A stretch of 64,000 nucleotides of DNA, taken from assembly GCA_000153145.1 (NCBI GenBank), contig CH672415.1:1755588-1819587 (forward strand). The letters run 5' to 3'. The notes under the pieces are model-generated. The model worked only from the letters and a program-made list of their open reading frames with translations, was not told the origin of the DNA and searched no databases. Shown one piece after another: positions 53,639 to 62,384 of this stretch. Numbering within the stretch: position 1 is the first letter of the stretch; every line of letters starts with the position of its first letter. Both the position numbers and the translations under genes were made by a program. This stretch comes from a marine actinobacterium PHSC20C1. GTDB lineage: Bacteria > Actinomycetota > Actinomycetes > Actinomycetales > Microbacteriaceae.

Positions 53639-54070
53639 TCAAGTCCTACTGATCGAAAGAAAATGCAGAGAGGGAGGTTCAGGAAGTGGCAAGAATGAGA
53701 GTCGTGCCGAGAACGGCTGAAGCGTACGCCTCACCGACTGCCAGCTAGACGTTGACGGTACTCGCGCAGCGACGAGCAGCGAACCTACGAGCGCGAGGAT
53801 GCAGCCCATCGCCACCATGGAGTGTTCCGGCATGCACGAATCGCCGCACTCAGCAGCCGGCAGCGAAGCAGCCGAAACTAACACCGATGCCTCGTCATGA
53901 TGCGTCGCTGCGCTGGCCATTGAGCCGGTGGCTGCGCTCGCTCCATGGTCGAGACTCACAGAGTGCATTGCAACGAGTGAGAGCGCAACACCAGCAATTA
54001 TCATCACGGTGAGCACGAGAGTGTGCCAAATGGCGTGCTGCGGCACCAGTGCTCGGCGAAACTCAGTCAT
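53639..54070 (-). CDS. DUF6153 family membrane protein
   Basis: A 143-residue protein with a hydrophobic helix near 18-35 (LVLTVMIIAGVALSLVAMHS), a His/Ser/Ala-rich external loop with HDEASVL and ECGDSCMPEH (two Cys), a second helix near 85-102 (MGCILALVGSLLVAAR) and a basic tail ending PPSLHFLSISRT. This layout, with the MHS after helix 1 and the closing PPSL-LSISR, corresponds to DUF6153 proteins, which in actinobacteria often neighbour DUF305 genes. The role is unknown, plausibly copper or metal related from context. The start is uncertain: ATG 54070 or GTG 54082; an AAGGGG run precedes both at poor distances. Confidence 0.75.
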   Translation of the reverse strand: MTEFRRALVPQHAIWHTLVLTVMIIAGVALSLVAMHSVSLDHGASAATGSMASAATHHDEASVLVSAASLPAAECGDSCMPEHSMVAMGCILALVGSLLVAARVPSTSSWQSVRRTLQPFSARLSFLPLPEPPSLHFLSISRT

Positions 54071-54118
54071 TCTCTCGCGCACACCCCTTTCTCGTCCTGA
54101 GCGTAGATCAGTTTCATG

Positions 54119-54159
54119 AAAAAATGCTGCGCGCTCCCGAAAGGAGCGCGCAGCATTTT
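54119..54159 (-). terminator. Intrinsic terminator of the 454-residue aldehyde dehydrogenase
   Basis: Perfect 17-bp arms, AAAATGCTGCGCGCTCC (54121-54137) and its complement (54143-54159), around a five-base loop. On the minus strand the stem runs into six T residues. It lies 19 bases after the gene's stop: a textbook Rho-independent terminator. Confidence 0.92.
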
Positions 54160-54177
54160 CCAGAAACGTAACGAGAG

Positions 54178-55542
54178 TTACGGGCGCTTGACCAGCTTGC
54201 GGTTCATGAACTCATCAATGCCGTTGGCGCCGAGTTCGCGACCGGTGCCGGAGTTCTTGACCCCACCAAAAGGCAGCTCGGGAGCATCCGCCCCCACCTC
54301 GTTGATGTAGACCATGCCAGCGTCGATGCCGTCAGCAATGCGGTCGGCCTGGTCGGCATCCGTCGTGAATACGTACGAACCAAGACCGAACGGCGTTGCG
54401 TTGGCAAGCTCGATTGCCTCTTGTTCACTGCTGACGCGGTGAAGTTGAGCGACCGGTCCGAAGAACTCGGTAACGTACGCAGGGTTCTCTGGGCTGATGT
54501 TTTCGAGCACAGCTGGTGCAAACTTGGTGCCGTCTCGCTTGCCCGTTCCCACCCGCAGGGTTGCGCCAGCGGCGACCGCTTCAGCAACCTGCTCTTCTAG
54601 GCCCTTGGCGGCAGCTTCTGAACAGAGCGGGCCAAGCTCGGTGCCCTCCTCCATGGGGTCTCCCACGGTGATTGCGCCCATTGCGGCACTGAACTTGTCT
54701 GCAAATTCTTCGTAGAGGGAGTCCAACACGACGAATCGCTTTGCCCCGTTGCAAGCCTGCCCGTTGTTGTCGATGCGGGCAGCTACAGCAGCCTCAACGG
54801 TGGCGTCCATGTCGTCGGTCGACATCAGGATGAACGGGTCTGAGCCTCCCAATTCGAGCACGCTCTTCTTGAGGTTCGCACCGGCGGCAGCACCGACAAT
54901 GCTTCCGGCTCGCTCGGAGCCAGTGAGAGAGATTCCTTGGATGCGGGGGTCCTCGACCAGCTTCGCAATTTGGTCGTTATCGGCGAGTACATTTTGGTAG
55001 CCACCGATCGGCAAACCGGCCTCGTGAATGAGTGCTTCAAGCATGGCGGATGACTCGGGGCACTGCTGGGCTGGCTTCACCAAAACAGGGTTGCCGAGCA
55101 CGATGCTCGGGCCGGCAAAACGGGCGATCTGGTAGATCGGAAAATTCCACGGCATGATGCCCAAGATTGGACCGATCGGGCTCTTGCGGATCCACGCAGT
55201 ACCGGCGCCGGCCGGAATTTCTTCGTCGGCGAGGAACGCTTCAGCGTTGTCGGCGAAGTAGCGAAAAATGTCTGCAGAGAACTCAACTTCGCCGACTGCT
55301 TGAGCTAGCGGCTTGCCCATCTCGCGCACAATAATTTCACCGAATTCAGCAGAGCGTTCGGCCAAAAGATCGGCAATGCGGGTGACGATTGCTGCACGCT
55401 CTTTTACCTGATCACGCTTCATTCCGCCCGCGTATTCGGAGTGCGCTGCAGCAACGATTTGCTCGATGACTTCGTCGCTTGCAGCGGGGTGTGCCGTGCC
55501 CTCTTCGCCGGTGTACGGATTGATCAATTGGAAGGTCTTCAT
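54178..55542 (-). CDS. Aldehyde dehydrogenase, succinate-semialdehyde dehydrogenase type (GabD1-like)
   Basis: A 454-residue NAD(P)-dependent aldehyde dehydrogenase. The cofactor-binding GIMPWNFPIYQIARF lies near 133-147 and the Glu motif ELGGSDPFIL near 229-238. The catalytic Cys lies in NNGQACNGAKRFVV (near 262), and PFGGVKNSGTGRELG stands near the C-terminus. The shorter length and the NPYTGEE-type start match the GabD1 group of succinate-semialdehyde dehydrogenases. The ATG has GAGGAG upstream and a perfect terminator follows. It is adjacent to the PucR regulator and 3.5 kb from a second, 488-residue SSADH in the gabT operon, so the two may serve GABA and another semialdehyde. Confidence 0.88.
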   Translation of the reverse strand: MKTFQLINPYTGEEGTAHPAASDEVIEQIVAAAHSEYAGGMKRDQVKERAAIVTRIADLLAERSAEFGEIIVREMGKPLAQAVGEVEFSADIFRYFADNAEAFLADEEIPAGAGTAWIRKSPIGPILGIMPWNFPIYQIARFAGPSIVLGNPVLVKPAQQCPESSAMLEALIHEAGLPIGGYQNVLADNDQIAKLVEDPRIQGISLTGSERAGSIVGAAAGANLKKSVLELGGSDPFILMSTDDMDATVEAAVAARIDNNGQACNGAKRFVVLDSLYEEFADKFSAAMGAITVGDPMEEGTELGPLCSEAAAKGLEEQVAEAVAAGATLRVGTGKRDGTKFAPAVLENISPENPAYVTEFFGPVAQLHRVSSEQEAIELANATPFGLGSYVFTTDADQADRIADGIDAGMVYINEVGADAPELPFGGVKNSGTGRELGANGIDEFMNRKLVKRP

Positions 55543-55661
55543 GACAAGCTCCTCGCTGCTGAAAATGACCGGCGACGCCGCCGAGAATTGTTCGTAGGCT
55601 ACATGCGAAATCCTGTGAGAGGGAAGTCAGACTTTTTCTGAGGAGGCTTCGGTGCCGGCCG

Positions 55662-57170
55662 TTACGGTTTTTCGTTGAGGTCAATTGCCGCCAACATCGC
55701 CCACAATTCGGCGCGGCCCTGAAAGCTGTCTAGGCCCAAATTTGTGAGCTCGGCGAGCCGCTGCATCCGCGTCTTGAGACCGTGACGATGGATGCCCAAT
55801 TCGCGTGCTGCTGGGTCCCACTGACCGTTGTGCCGAAGCCACACTTGGGCGAACCTCAAGAGCCCCAAGCCTTCATCCGAATCAATGACGTTGGCGAGAC
55901 GCGCATGCGCAATATCAGCGACCGAACTCGAGGAGAGAAGGCCGAAGAAGCTTTCTCCGACGAGGCTGTCGAACTCGGTAATGGTGCCGGGCGGTGCGGC
56001 TTCAAGCGACCGCACAGCCTGGGTGATGGCAACGGTCAGTTCTGCCCAGCCGACTTCGGCAGAAAGCCCAACGGTGAGCTCGTTGATTCGAAAGAAGCGG
56101 CGCTCGGCAGTGAGCTGGCTTCTATCGATCAGCACAAGCAGGTGCCGACCATCCGAGACGGCAAAAAACTGACTCTCGGTTCGCGCCGCGCGCCGCTCAA
56201 GCACGTCGCGCACACTTCCGCTCGTATCGTGGAGATCAAGTGCCGCTACTGCGAAACGGTCGGTAGGGAGTTCGATGCCGGCGACTCTCACTGCACGACG
56301 CACGCTATCGACGCGGCCATCTTTCAGAAGCTGAAATAGCTGTTCGAGAGTCGCACGCTGACCAACGCGCAAATTCTCGGTCTGCTCAAGTGACACCTCC
56401 GCGAGCGCCGCCAGCACGGTCATCACTGATCGGTCGAGGTCGCCGAATTCGCTTCGACGTGACCAGGCGACGGCACCACACAGCTGCCCGCTTGGTCCCA
56501 GCGTTTGCACGATGCGGTGCTCATCCGGAACATCGTCTACAACGCGAGCTCGCCGAGCGCGCGCCAACAGGGTGCTCACTGACGAACGGATGTCGGGTGG
56601 GCAGTCAGGCACGAGGGTCTCGCCACGATCGCTCACTACTTCGCCGTCGGCATCGAAGATCCACACTTGGCACTTGAGGTGTTCGGCGGCGCGAGCCGCA
56701 GCCGCGCTGAGCCTGCCTTTGCCGACGGCTGCGCGTGCAATATCGTTTTGGGCCGCGAGGGCACGATCGAATTCCGCCCGGGTCTGCGCGGCTTCGTTGT
56801 CGGCGACGAGTCTGCTGATGGCGATGAAAGGAATTCGGTATGGCACCTCGAAGAGCGCCAAGCCAGCCGCAGCACACGCATCTACGAGCAGCTCGGGAAC
56901 ACCGTGCGTGACCACTTCTGTTCCGAACCCGAGGGCTTCGACGCCGGCCGCCGTGAGTCGGGCGACGTAAGCCTCGAAGTCGGGAGCGGGGTTGTCGACG
57001 AATTGGCGGCCGGTCGTGAGCAGCACTTGACCCGCGGCAAGAAACGGGGTCGGGTCGTCGAGGTCGGAGTTGTGCACCCAGTTCACTGAGCGCTCAAAAG
57101 TGTCGCGCGGGGTGAGCGGGCGCAACGCCAGTTGCGGTGTCGCGATAATGTCCCAGACCGGCGTTGGCAT
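55662..57170 (-). CDS. PucR family transcriptional regulator
   Basis: A 502-residue one-component regulator. Residues about 1-130 form a PucR-type N-terminal sensor domain (RSVNWVHNSDLDDPTPFLAAGQVLLTTG is spread over residues 28-55). The middle is a GGDEF-like CdaR segment (about 280-400), and the C-terminus is the PucR helix-turn-helix (RLANVIDSDEGLGLLRFAQVW, then ARELGIHRHGLKTRMQRLAEL, about 440-495). The ATG at 57170 has GGGAGG seven bases upstream; the 17 extra residues of the longer frame overlap the operator region and are rejected. It is divergent from gabT and most likely activates it in response to GABA or a related amine. Confidence 0.9.
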   Translation of the reverse strand: MPTPVWDIIATPQLALRPLTPRDTFERSVNWVHNSDLDDPTPFLAAGQVLLTTGRQFVDNPAPDFEAYVARLTAAGVEALGFGTEVVTHGVPELLVDACAAAGLALFEVPYRIPFIAISRLVADNEAAQTRAEFDRALAAQNDIARAAVGKGRLSAAAARAAEHLKCQVWIFDADGEVVSDRGETLVPDCPPDIRSSVSTLLARARRARVVDDVPDEHRIVQTLGPSGQLCGAVAWSRRSEFGDLDRSVMTVLAALAEVSLEQTENLRVGQRATLEQLFQLLKDGRVDSVRRAVRVAGIELPTDRFAVAALDLHDTSGSVRDVLERRAARTESQFFAVSDGRHLLVLIDRSQLTAERRFFRINELTVGLSAEVGWAELTVAITQAVRSLEAAPPGTITEFDSLVGESFFGLLSSSSVADIAHARLANVIDSDEGLGLLRFAQVWLRHNGQWDPAARELGIHRHGLKTRMQRLAELTNLGLDSFQGRAELWAMLAAIDLNEKP

Positions 57171-57184
57171 GATGAAACCTCCCA

Positions 57185-57226
57185 GTGCCATTGTGGCATC
57201 ACTCACGCTAAATTGTGCCATTGTGG
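57185..57226. promoter_or_regulatory. Twin operator: two GTGCCATTGTGG copies 30 bp apart
   Basis: Identical 12-mers lie at 57185-57196 and 57215-57226, between the divergent pucR-type gene and gabT. The first also forms the palindrome TGCCA-TTG-TGGCA. A 30-bp period is about three helical turns, placing both sites on one DNA face. Confidence 0.7.
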
Positions 57227-57295
57227 GGCTACTGCGGGCGGCCTCCGGAGACTACGTTGATCCAAACGAACTCTTCACAGATTGGATCGGTGGCC

Positions 57296-58657
57296 ATGAC
57301 TACTTCCGCACTCGCCCCCACGGCCCCGATCGGCGGCCCCACCCTCACGCAGAAGCGCGAACTCGTCACCGCTATCCCCGGACCGCGCTCCCTCGAACTG
57401 CTTGAGCGCAAGAAGCAGTCGGTCGCCGCAGCAATCGGCATCACACTTCCGGTCTTCGTGGAAGCAGCCGGCGGAGGAGTAGTTCGCGACGTCGACGGCA
57501 ACACGCTCATCGACTTCGGTTCAGGCATCGCTGTAACCGGCGTTGGCAACTCGGCACCCGCGGTTGTCGAAGCCGTCACCGCCCAGGTCGCCCAGTTCAC
57601 GCACACCTGCTTCATGATCAATGGCTACGAAAGCTACATCGAGGTTGCCGAGAAGCTCAACGAGATCACCCCCGGTGACCATGAGAAGCGCACCGCGCTC
57701 TTCAACTCCGGCGCAGAAGCCGTCGAGAACGCAATCAAGATCGCCCGCTACTTCACCGGCAAGCAAGCCGTAGTCGCGTTCGACCACGCGTACCACGGTC
57801 GCACCAACCTCACGATGGGCCTCACCGCCAAGTCGATGCCCTACAAGAGCGGCTTCGGCCCCTTCGCTTCGGAGCTCTACCGTGCACCGATGTCGTACCC
57901 CTTCCGCGATGGTGGAATCAGCGGCGAAGAAGCAGCCGCCCGCGCCATCCTGATGATCGAAAAGCAGGTCGGCGCCAGCAACCTCGCCGCCATCATCATC
58001 GAGCCCATTCAGGGTGAGGGCGGATTCATTGAGCCTGCTCCCGGATTCCTGCCGGCACTCAGCGCGTGGGCAACAGCCAATGGTGTAATCTTCATCGCTG
58101 ACGAAGTGCAGACCGGCTTCGCTCGTACCGGCGACCTCTTCGCCTCCAACCACGAAAACCTCGTTCCCGACATCATGGTCACTGCCAAGGGCATCGCTGG
58201 CGGCCTTCCGCTTTCTGCCGTCACGGGCCGCGCCGACGTCATGGATGCTGCCCACGTGGGCGGACTCGGCGGAACGTACGGCGGAAACCCCATCGCCTGT
58301 GCCGCAGCACTCGCCACCATCCGCACCTTCGAAGAGAGCGGCGCCATCGGCCGTGCCCGCGAAATCGGAACCATCTTCCGCGGCCGCCTCAACGGACTCC
58401 GCGCCGGCGACCCCCGCATCGGTGATGTTCGTGGTCGCGGCGCAATGATTGCCATGGAACTCATCGACCCCATCACGAAGCAGCCAGACGCCGCCCTCAC
58501 TTCGAAGGTTGCTGCAGCAGCGCACGCCGCCGGCGTCATCGTATTGACCTGTGGAACCTATGGAAACGTAGTCCGCTTCCTCCCGCCGCTGTCGATCTCA
58601 GATGAGCTCATTGCTGATGGCCTCAACGTCGTTCGCGACGCTCTCGCCAAGGCCTAG
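57296..58657 (+). CDS. gabT: 4-Aminobutyrate aminotransferase
   Basis: A 453-residue class III PLP aminotransferase transferring the GABA amino group to 2-oxoglutarate, giving succinate semialdehyde. The PLP motif FIADEVQTGFARTGDLFA (Asp near 265) and Schiff-base Lys in TAKGIAGGLPLSAV (near 297) are clear. NSGAEAVENAIKIAR near 142-156 supplies the phosphate-binding loop, and GLGGTYGGNPIACAAAL follows the Lys. The start MTTSALAP at 57296 is chosen over the open frame from 57215, which begins inside the operator. It is followed after 33 bases by gabD on the same strand, forming a two-gene GABA catabolic operon. Third positions are strongly C-rich. Confidence 0.95.
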   Translation: MTTSALAPTAPIGGPTLTQKRELVTAIPGPRSLELLERKKQSVAAAIGITLPVFVEAAGGGVVRDVDGNTLIDFGSGIAVTGVGNSAPAVVEAVTAQVAQFTHTCFMINGYESYIEVAEKLNEITPGDHEKRTALFNSGAEAVENAIKIARYFTGKQAVVAFDHAYHGRTNLTMGLTAKSMPYKSGFGPFASELYRAPMSYPFRDGGISGEEAAARAILMIEKQVGASNLAAIIIEPIQGEGGFIEPAPGFLPALSAWATANGVIFIADEVQTGFARTGDLFASNHENLVPDIMVTAKGIAGGLPLSAVTGRADVMDAAHVGGLGGTYGGNPIACAAALATIRTFEESGAIGRAREIGTIFRGRLNGLRAGDPRIGDVRGRGAMIAMELIDPITKQPDAALTSKVAAAAHAAGVIVLTCGTYGNVVRFLPPLSISDELIADGLNVVRDALAKA

Positions 58658-58690
58658 TTTTCCCACTCCACCACGAAAGGTGCCACCCGC

Positions 58691-60157
58691 ATGACGAACT
58701 CCGCCGAAACCCAGCTTCTCGAGGCCGTGCCCAACCAACTGTTCATTGGCGGCAAGTGGGTTGCGGCAACCGGAGACAAAACGCTCGACGTGACTGACCC
58801 GGCCACCGGCAAGGTCATCCGCAGCATTTCGGATGCCTCCGCAGAAGACGGGATGCGGGCACTCGACGCAGCGGTTGCCGCCCAGGACTCGTGGGCAGCA
58901 ACACCCGCCCGTGTGCGTGGAGAGATTCTGCGCCGAACTTTCGATCTCGTACAGAAGCACAGCGATGACATCGCGCTGCTCATGACGCTTGAGATGGGCA
59001 AGCCACTCGCCGAGGCAAAGGGTGAAGTTGGCTACGGTGGCGAGTTCTTGCGCTGGTTCAGTGAAGAGGCCGTGCGCATTTCGGGCAGCTTCGGCAACAC
59101 TCCAGAAGGCACCGGCCGCATGATCGTGTCGCAGCGACCAGTCGGACCCAGCTTCTTGATCACGCCGTGGAACTTCCCCCTGGCAATGGCCACCCGCAAG
59201 ATTGCACCAGCGCTTGCTGCCGGATGCACGGTCGTCGTGAAGCCCGCAGCGCTCACGCCGCTCACCACGCTGTTCTTGACGAAACTGTTTATCGAAGCTG
59301 GCCTTCCCGACGGTGTTCTCAACGTCGTAACGACCTCGAGCTCTTCCGCAGTCTCAGAGCCCATCATCGCTGACCCACGCCTGCGTAAGTTGTCATTCAC
59401 TGGTTCGACTCCGGTCGGCCGGACCCTCATCAAGCAGGCGTCCGAGAACGTTTTGCGCACGTCGATGGAACTCGGCGGCAATGCTCCGTTCGTTGTGTTT
59501 GACGATGCCGACCTCGACAAGGCTGTTGACGGAGCGGTACTGGCCAAGTTCCGCAACATCGGCCAGGCCTGCACCGCGGCCAACCGCTTCATCGTGCACA
59601 GCTCAGTAGCGGCAGAATTCTCAGCCCGCCTCGCGAAGCGCGTTGCCGACATGAAGATCGGTCGCGGCACCGAAGAGGGCATCAACATCGGCCCCCTCAT
59701 CAATGACAAAGCCGTTGATAAGGCTGACGAACTCGTTCAGGATGCCATCAAGCGCGGCGCAACACTCGTCGCCGGTGGCAAGCGCGTTGAGGGCGATGGA
59801 AGCTTCTATGAGCCCACCGTCGTCACCGGTGTCCTCGCGGGCAGCGACATCCTGCGTGAAGAAATCTTTGGACCGGTCGTCTCGATCATCGAGTTCACTG
59901 AAGAAGCTGAAGCAGTGCGACTCGCCAATGACACCGAATACGGACTTATCTCCTACGTGTTCACCGAAAGCCTTTCCCGTGGAAACCGGATGATCGATGC
60001 TCTCGACACCGGAATGATGGGCCTCAACGTTGGCGTGATTTCCAACGCAGCTGCCCCATTCGGTGGCGTCAAGCAGTCCGGCATCGGCCGCGAAGGCGGC
60101 GCGGAGGGCATCCACGAGTACCTCTCTACTAAGTACACGATGGTGCCCAACAGCTAA
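58691..60157 (+). CDS. gabD: Succinate-semialdehyde dehydrogenase
   Basis: A 488-residue NAD(P)-dependent aldehyde dehydrogenase of the GabD type, oxidising succinate semialdehyde to succinate for the TCA cycle. FLITPWNFPLAMATRKIAPA near 155-174 binds the cofactor. SMELGGNAPFVVFDDAD near 257-273 carries the catalytic Glu, and NIGQACTAANRFIV near 288-301 the catalytic Cys. PFGGVKQSGIGREGG is near the end. GAAAGG about ten bases before the ATG is the ribosome-binding site. It directly follows gabT and is closed by two hairpins, so gabT-gabD is one transcription unit under the divergent PucR regulator. Confidence 0.95.
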   Translation: MTNSAETQLLEAVPNQLFIGGKWVAATGDKTLDVTDPATGKVIRSISDASAEDGMRALDAAVAAQDSWAATPARVRGEILRRTFDLVQKHSDDIALLMTLEMGKPLAEAKGEVGYGGEFLRWFSEEAVRISGSFGNTPEGTGRMIVSQRPVGPSFLITPWNFPLAMATRKIAPALAAGCTVVVKPAALTPLTTLFLTKLFIEAGLPDGVLNVVTTSSSSAVSEPIIADPRLRKLSFTGSTPVGRTLIKQASENVLRTSMELGGNAPFVVFDDADLDKAVDGAVLAKFRNIGQACTAANRFIVHSSVAAEFSARLAKRVADMKIGRGTEEGINIGPLINDKAVDKADELVQDAIKRGATLVAGGKRVEGDGSFYEPTVVTGVLAGSDILREEIFGPVVSIIEFTEEAEAVRLANDTEYGLISYVFTESLSRGNRMIDALDTGMMGLNVGVISNAAAPFGGVKQSGIGREGGAEGIHEYLSTKYTMVPNS

Positions 60158-60172
60158 TGTGCGATTGTCAGC

Positions 60173-60211
60173 CGTCAACACATATAGAGGAATGTCCTCT
60201 GTGCGTTGACG
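60173..60211 (+). terminator. Hairpin 1 after gabD
   Basis: CGTCAAC pairs with GTTGACG, and inside AGAGGA pairs with TCCTCT around a three-base loop, with a small internal bulge. It begins 16 bases after the gabD stop, without a T-run. Confidence 0.5.
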
Positions 60212-60249
60212 AGCCCCACATCACACGCGGCTACAACTAGATTCCCGTG

Positions 60250-60286
60250 AGCGAGTGGCCCCACTAGTGCCGGGGCTGCTCGCTTT
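60250..60286 (+). terminator. Hairpin 2 after gabD, followed by TTT
   Basis: AGCGAG/CTCGCT and GCCCC/GGGGC arms, joined by two G-T wobble pairs, enclose a nine-base loop, and TT(T) follows on the plus strand. Together with hairpin 1 it separates gabD from the methylase gene. Confidence 0.55.
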
Positions 60287-60375
60287 CTGGGTTAAGGGTG
60301 GCCGCGGGGCGCTCGGCTACGATTAGCGTCAGCCGCTCAGCCTTGCTGCGGTGCCGCGCCACCGAAAGAGTTCCC

Positions 60376-61512
60376 ATGTCTGAACACCTGTTCGCCACTC
60401 TGCGACGCTGGCCCGACCTCGAAGCCCCCAATCTTTTTGCGGTGGATGCGAGCGATCGGCTCATTCTTGACGAGGCGGCAACTGAACTCTCCGACCTTCA
60501 AGCCGGTGAACTCGTGGTGATGGGCGACAACTATGGGGCGCTCACTCTTGGTGCTGCTGCGTTGAGCGGATGCCGCGGCATCCGAGTTTTCCAGGATTCT
60601 CTGGTGGGCGAACTTGCGTTGACGTCGAATGCTGGCGAACTTGCTGACAGTTACGAGTCACACACCCTTAACGAGTCGCTTCTTTCTGGCGCCCGACTCG
60701 TGTTGATGCAGTTGCCGCGCAGTCTGGCCGAGCTCGACGAGTGGGCGCAGGCGATTGCACGCTTCGCCGCCCATGATGTGACGGTCATCGCTGGCGGTCG
60801 CCTCAAGCACATGACGTTGAGCATGAACGAGGTTTTGGCTCGTTCGTTCAACGACGTATCGGCGGGCCGCGCTCGCCAAAAGTCGCGGACCCTGACCGCT
60901 GTCGGCGCCCGTCACCCCGCCGATGATCTGCGTTACCCCGCGACTTCGGTGTTGCGCGAGCCCGAACTTCCCGTCGATGAACTCACGGTCAGCGCCCACG
61001 GTGGAGCATTTGCTGGCGCAACCCTCGACCTCGGAACCCGCTTCTTGCTGACCTTCTTGCCCGAGATGAAGTCGGATGCTGCGCGCGCAATCGACCTCGG
61101 CAGTGGCACCGGAGTGCTCGCCACCTCGCTCGCGGTTGCCCGCCCCAAGCTCTCGGTGGTTGCCATCGACCAGTCCACCGCCGCGGTTGCATCGACCCGG
61201 GAAACGGCCGACGCGAACGGTGTCGGAGCGCGCGTTGAGGCCGCGCGCGAAGACGCCCTCACCGAACGGCCGACAGCCAGTGCTGATCTGATTGTCTGCA
61301 ATCCGCCCTTCCACACGGGCGCCACTGTGCACGCGGGTGTTGCTTTGCGGATGCTGGCTGACGCCCGCCGCGTGCTCAAACCCGGCGGAGAACTGTGGGT
61401 CGTCTTCAACACCCACCTCGGGTATCGCGATTACCTGAACCGCACCGTCGGCCCCACCCGCCAGGCCGGACGCAACAGCAAGTTCACCGTGACGGTGTCG
61501 GTGCGCGAGTAG
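60376..61512 (+). CDS. RsmC/RlmG-type class I rRNA guanine-N2 methyltransferase
   Basis: A 378-residue two-domain methylase. The N-terminal half (about 1-190) is a degenerate Rossmann-like domain, as in RsmC/RlmG proteins. The C-terminal half (about 200-378) has the S-adenosylmethionine motif AIDLGSGTGVLATSLAV near 239-255 and the catalytic NPPFHTG near 308, the N-P-P-F tetrapeptide of N2-guanine methylases. The family methylates 16S G1207 (RsmC) or 23S G1835 (RlmG); which applies is not deducible. The ATG at 60376 has GAAAGAG five bases upstream. The longer frame from 60298 adds an Arg/Ser-rich tail without homology and is rejected. Confidence 0.9.
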   Translation: MSEHLFATLRRWPDLEAPNLFAVDASDRLILDEAATELSDLQAGELVVMGDNYGALTLGAAALSGCRGIRVFQDSLVGELALTSNAGELADSYESHTLNESLLSGARLVLMQLPRSLAELDEWAQAIARFAAHDVTVIAGGRLKHMTLSMNEVLARSFNDVSAGRARQKSRTLTAVGARHPADDLRYPATSVLREPELPVDELTVSAHGGAFAGATLDLGTRFLLTFLPEMKSDAARAIDLGSGTGVLATSLAVARPKLSVVAIDQSTAAVASTRETADANGVGARVEAAREDALTERPTASADLIVCNPPFHTGATVHAGVALRMLADARRVLKPGGELWVVFNTHLGYRDYLNRTVGPTRQAGRNSKFTVTVSVRE

Positions 61513-61524
61513 CGCACACGAGTC

Positions 61525-62337
61525 TCACTCCCGCGAGAATGCCGAAGCGCGCGCAATCTGGTCGGGCGTCGGCGTAACCCCGGTGTAGCGAACGAACTGC
61601 GCCGCGGCCTGGAGTGCGATGACCTCAGCGCCCGTGATGACGAGTTTCCCGGCATCCCGCGCGGCCCGAATTAGTGGGGTATCAGCCGGGAACGCCACCA
61701 CATCGAACACCGTCTGCGCGGCGCGGATCTGGTCGAGGCTGAACGCGAGTTCTTCGGCAGCGTCTCCCGCCATCCCTAGCGGGGTGACGTTGACGATCAC
61801 TGCATGGCCGGGTTGCGGGTCGGCGCTCACGGCGCGGTAGCCGTACTTCGTGGCGAGCGCTTCACCAGCTTCGACGTTACGAGCGAGCACCGTTAGGTCA
61901 GTGAAACCGGCACCGTGGAATGCGGCGACGACCGCTTTAGCCATGCCACCCGATCCGCGAACCAGCACGGGCAGACTCGGGTCGAGCTGGTGGCGCGCGA
62001 TCAGGTCCGCGACAGCCTCGTAGTCAGTGTTGGATGCCGTGAGCACGCCGTCATTGTTCACGATCGTGTTTACCGACTCGATCGCTGCGGCCGAGTGCTC
62101 GACAACATCCACAAGCTCTAGAACTGCCTCTTTGAACGGCATCGAAACGGAACAGCCCCGGATGCCCAAGCCCCTGACCCCGGCGATGGCATCCTCAATG
62201 TGGCTGGTCGTGAAGGCTTTGTAGATAAAGTTCAGTCCGAGCTCTTCGTACAGATAGTTGTGAAACCGCGTGCCGAGATTGGAGGGGCGTGCGGCGAGCG
62301 AGATGCACAGCGTCATGTCTTTATTGAGGATCGGCAT
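61525..62337 (-). CDS. Shikimate-dehydrogenase-like protein of the HI0607 (SdhL) class
   Basis: A 270-residue NAD(P)-dependent dehydrogenase of the AroE superfamily. The start NKDMTLCISLAARPSNLGTRFHN, then LGLNFIYKAFT and IRGCSVSMPFKEAVLE, matches from memory the Haemophilus HI0607 class, not canonical AroE, whose substrate Ser-x-Ser is here replaced by Ala-Ala/Pro-Ser. The catalytic Lys of MPFKE (near 70) and Asp of SNTDYEAV are kept, and the cofactor loop GSGGMAKAVVAAFHGAG occupies about 129-145. HI0607 is reported to have very low shikimate activity, so the true substrate is unknown. It is convergent with the methylase gene and downstream of ridA on the same strand. Confidence 0.88.
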   Translation of the reverse strand: MPILNKDMTLCISLAARPSNLGTRFHNYLYEELGLNFIYKAFTTSHIEDAIAGVRGLGIRGCSVSMPFKEAVLELVDVVEHSAAAIESVNTIVNNDGVLTASNTDYEAVADLIARHQLDPSLPVLVRGSGGMAKAVVAAFHGAGFTDLTVLARNVEAGEALATKYGYRAVSADPQPGHAVIVNVTPLGMAGDAAEELAFSLDQIRAAQTVFDVVAFPADTPLIRAARDAGKLVITGAEVIALQAAAQFVRYTGVTPTPDQIARASAFSRE

Positions 62338-62384
62338 TGGCCCATTATCTCGACGAATGGGGTGCGGTGCGCGGCCGTGAAGCT

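Noticed and set aside
60158..60375. Possible small RNA between gabD and the rRNA methylase gene
   Set aside because: Two hairpins are present, but both are best explained as tandem terminators of the gabT-gabD operon. No promoter with clear spacing precedes them.
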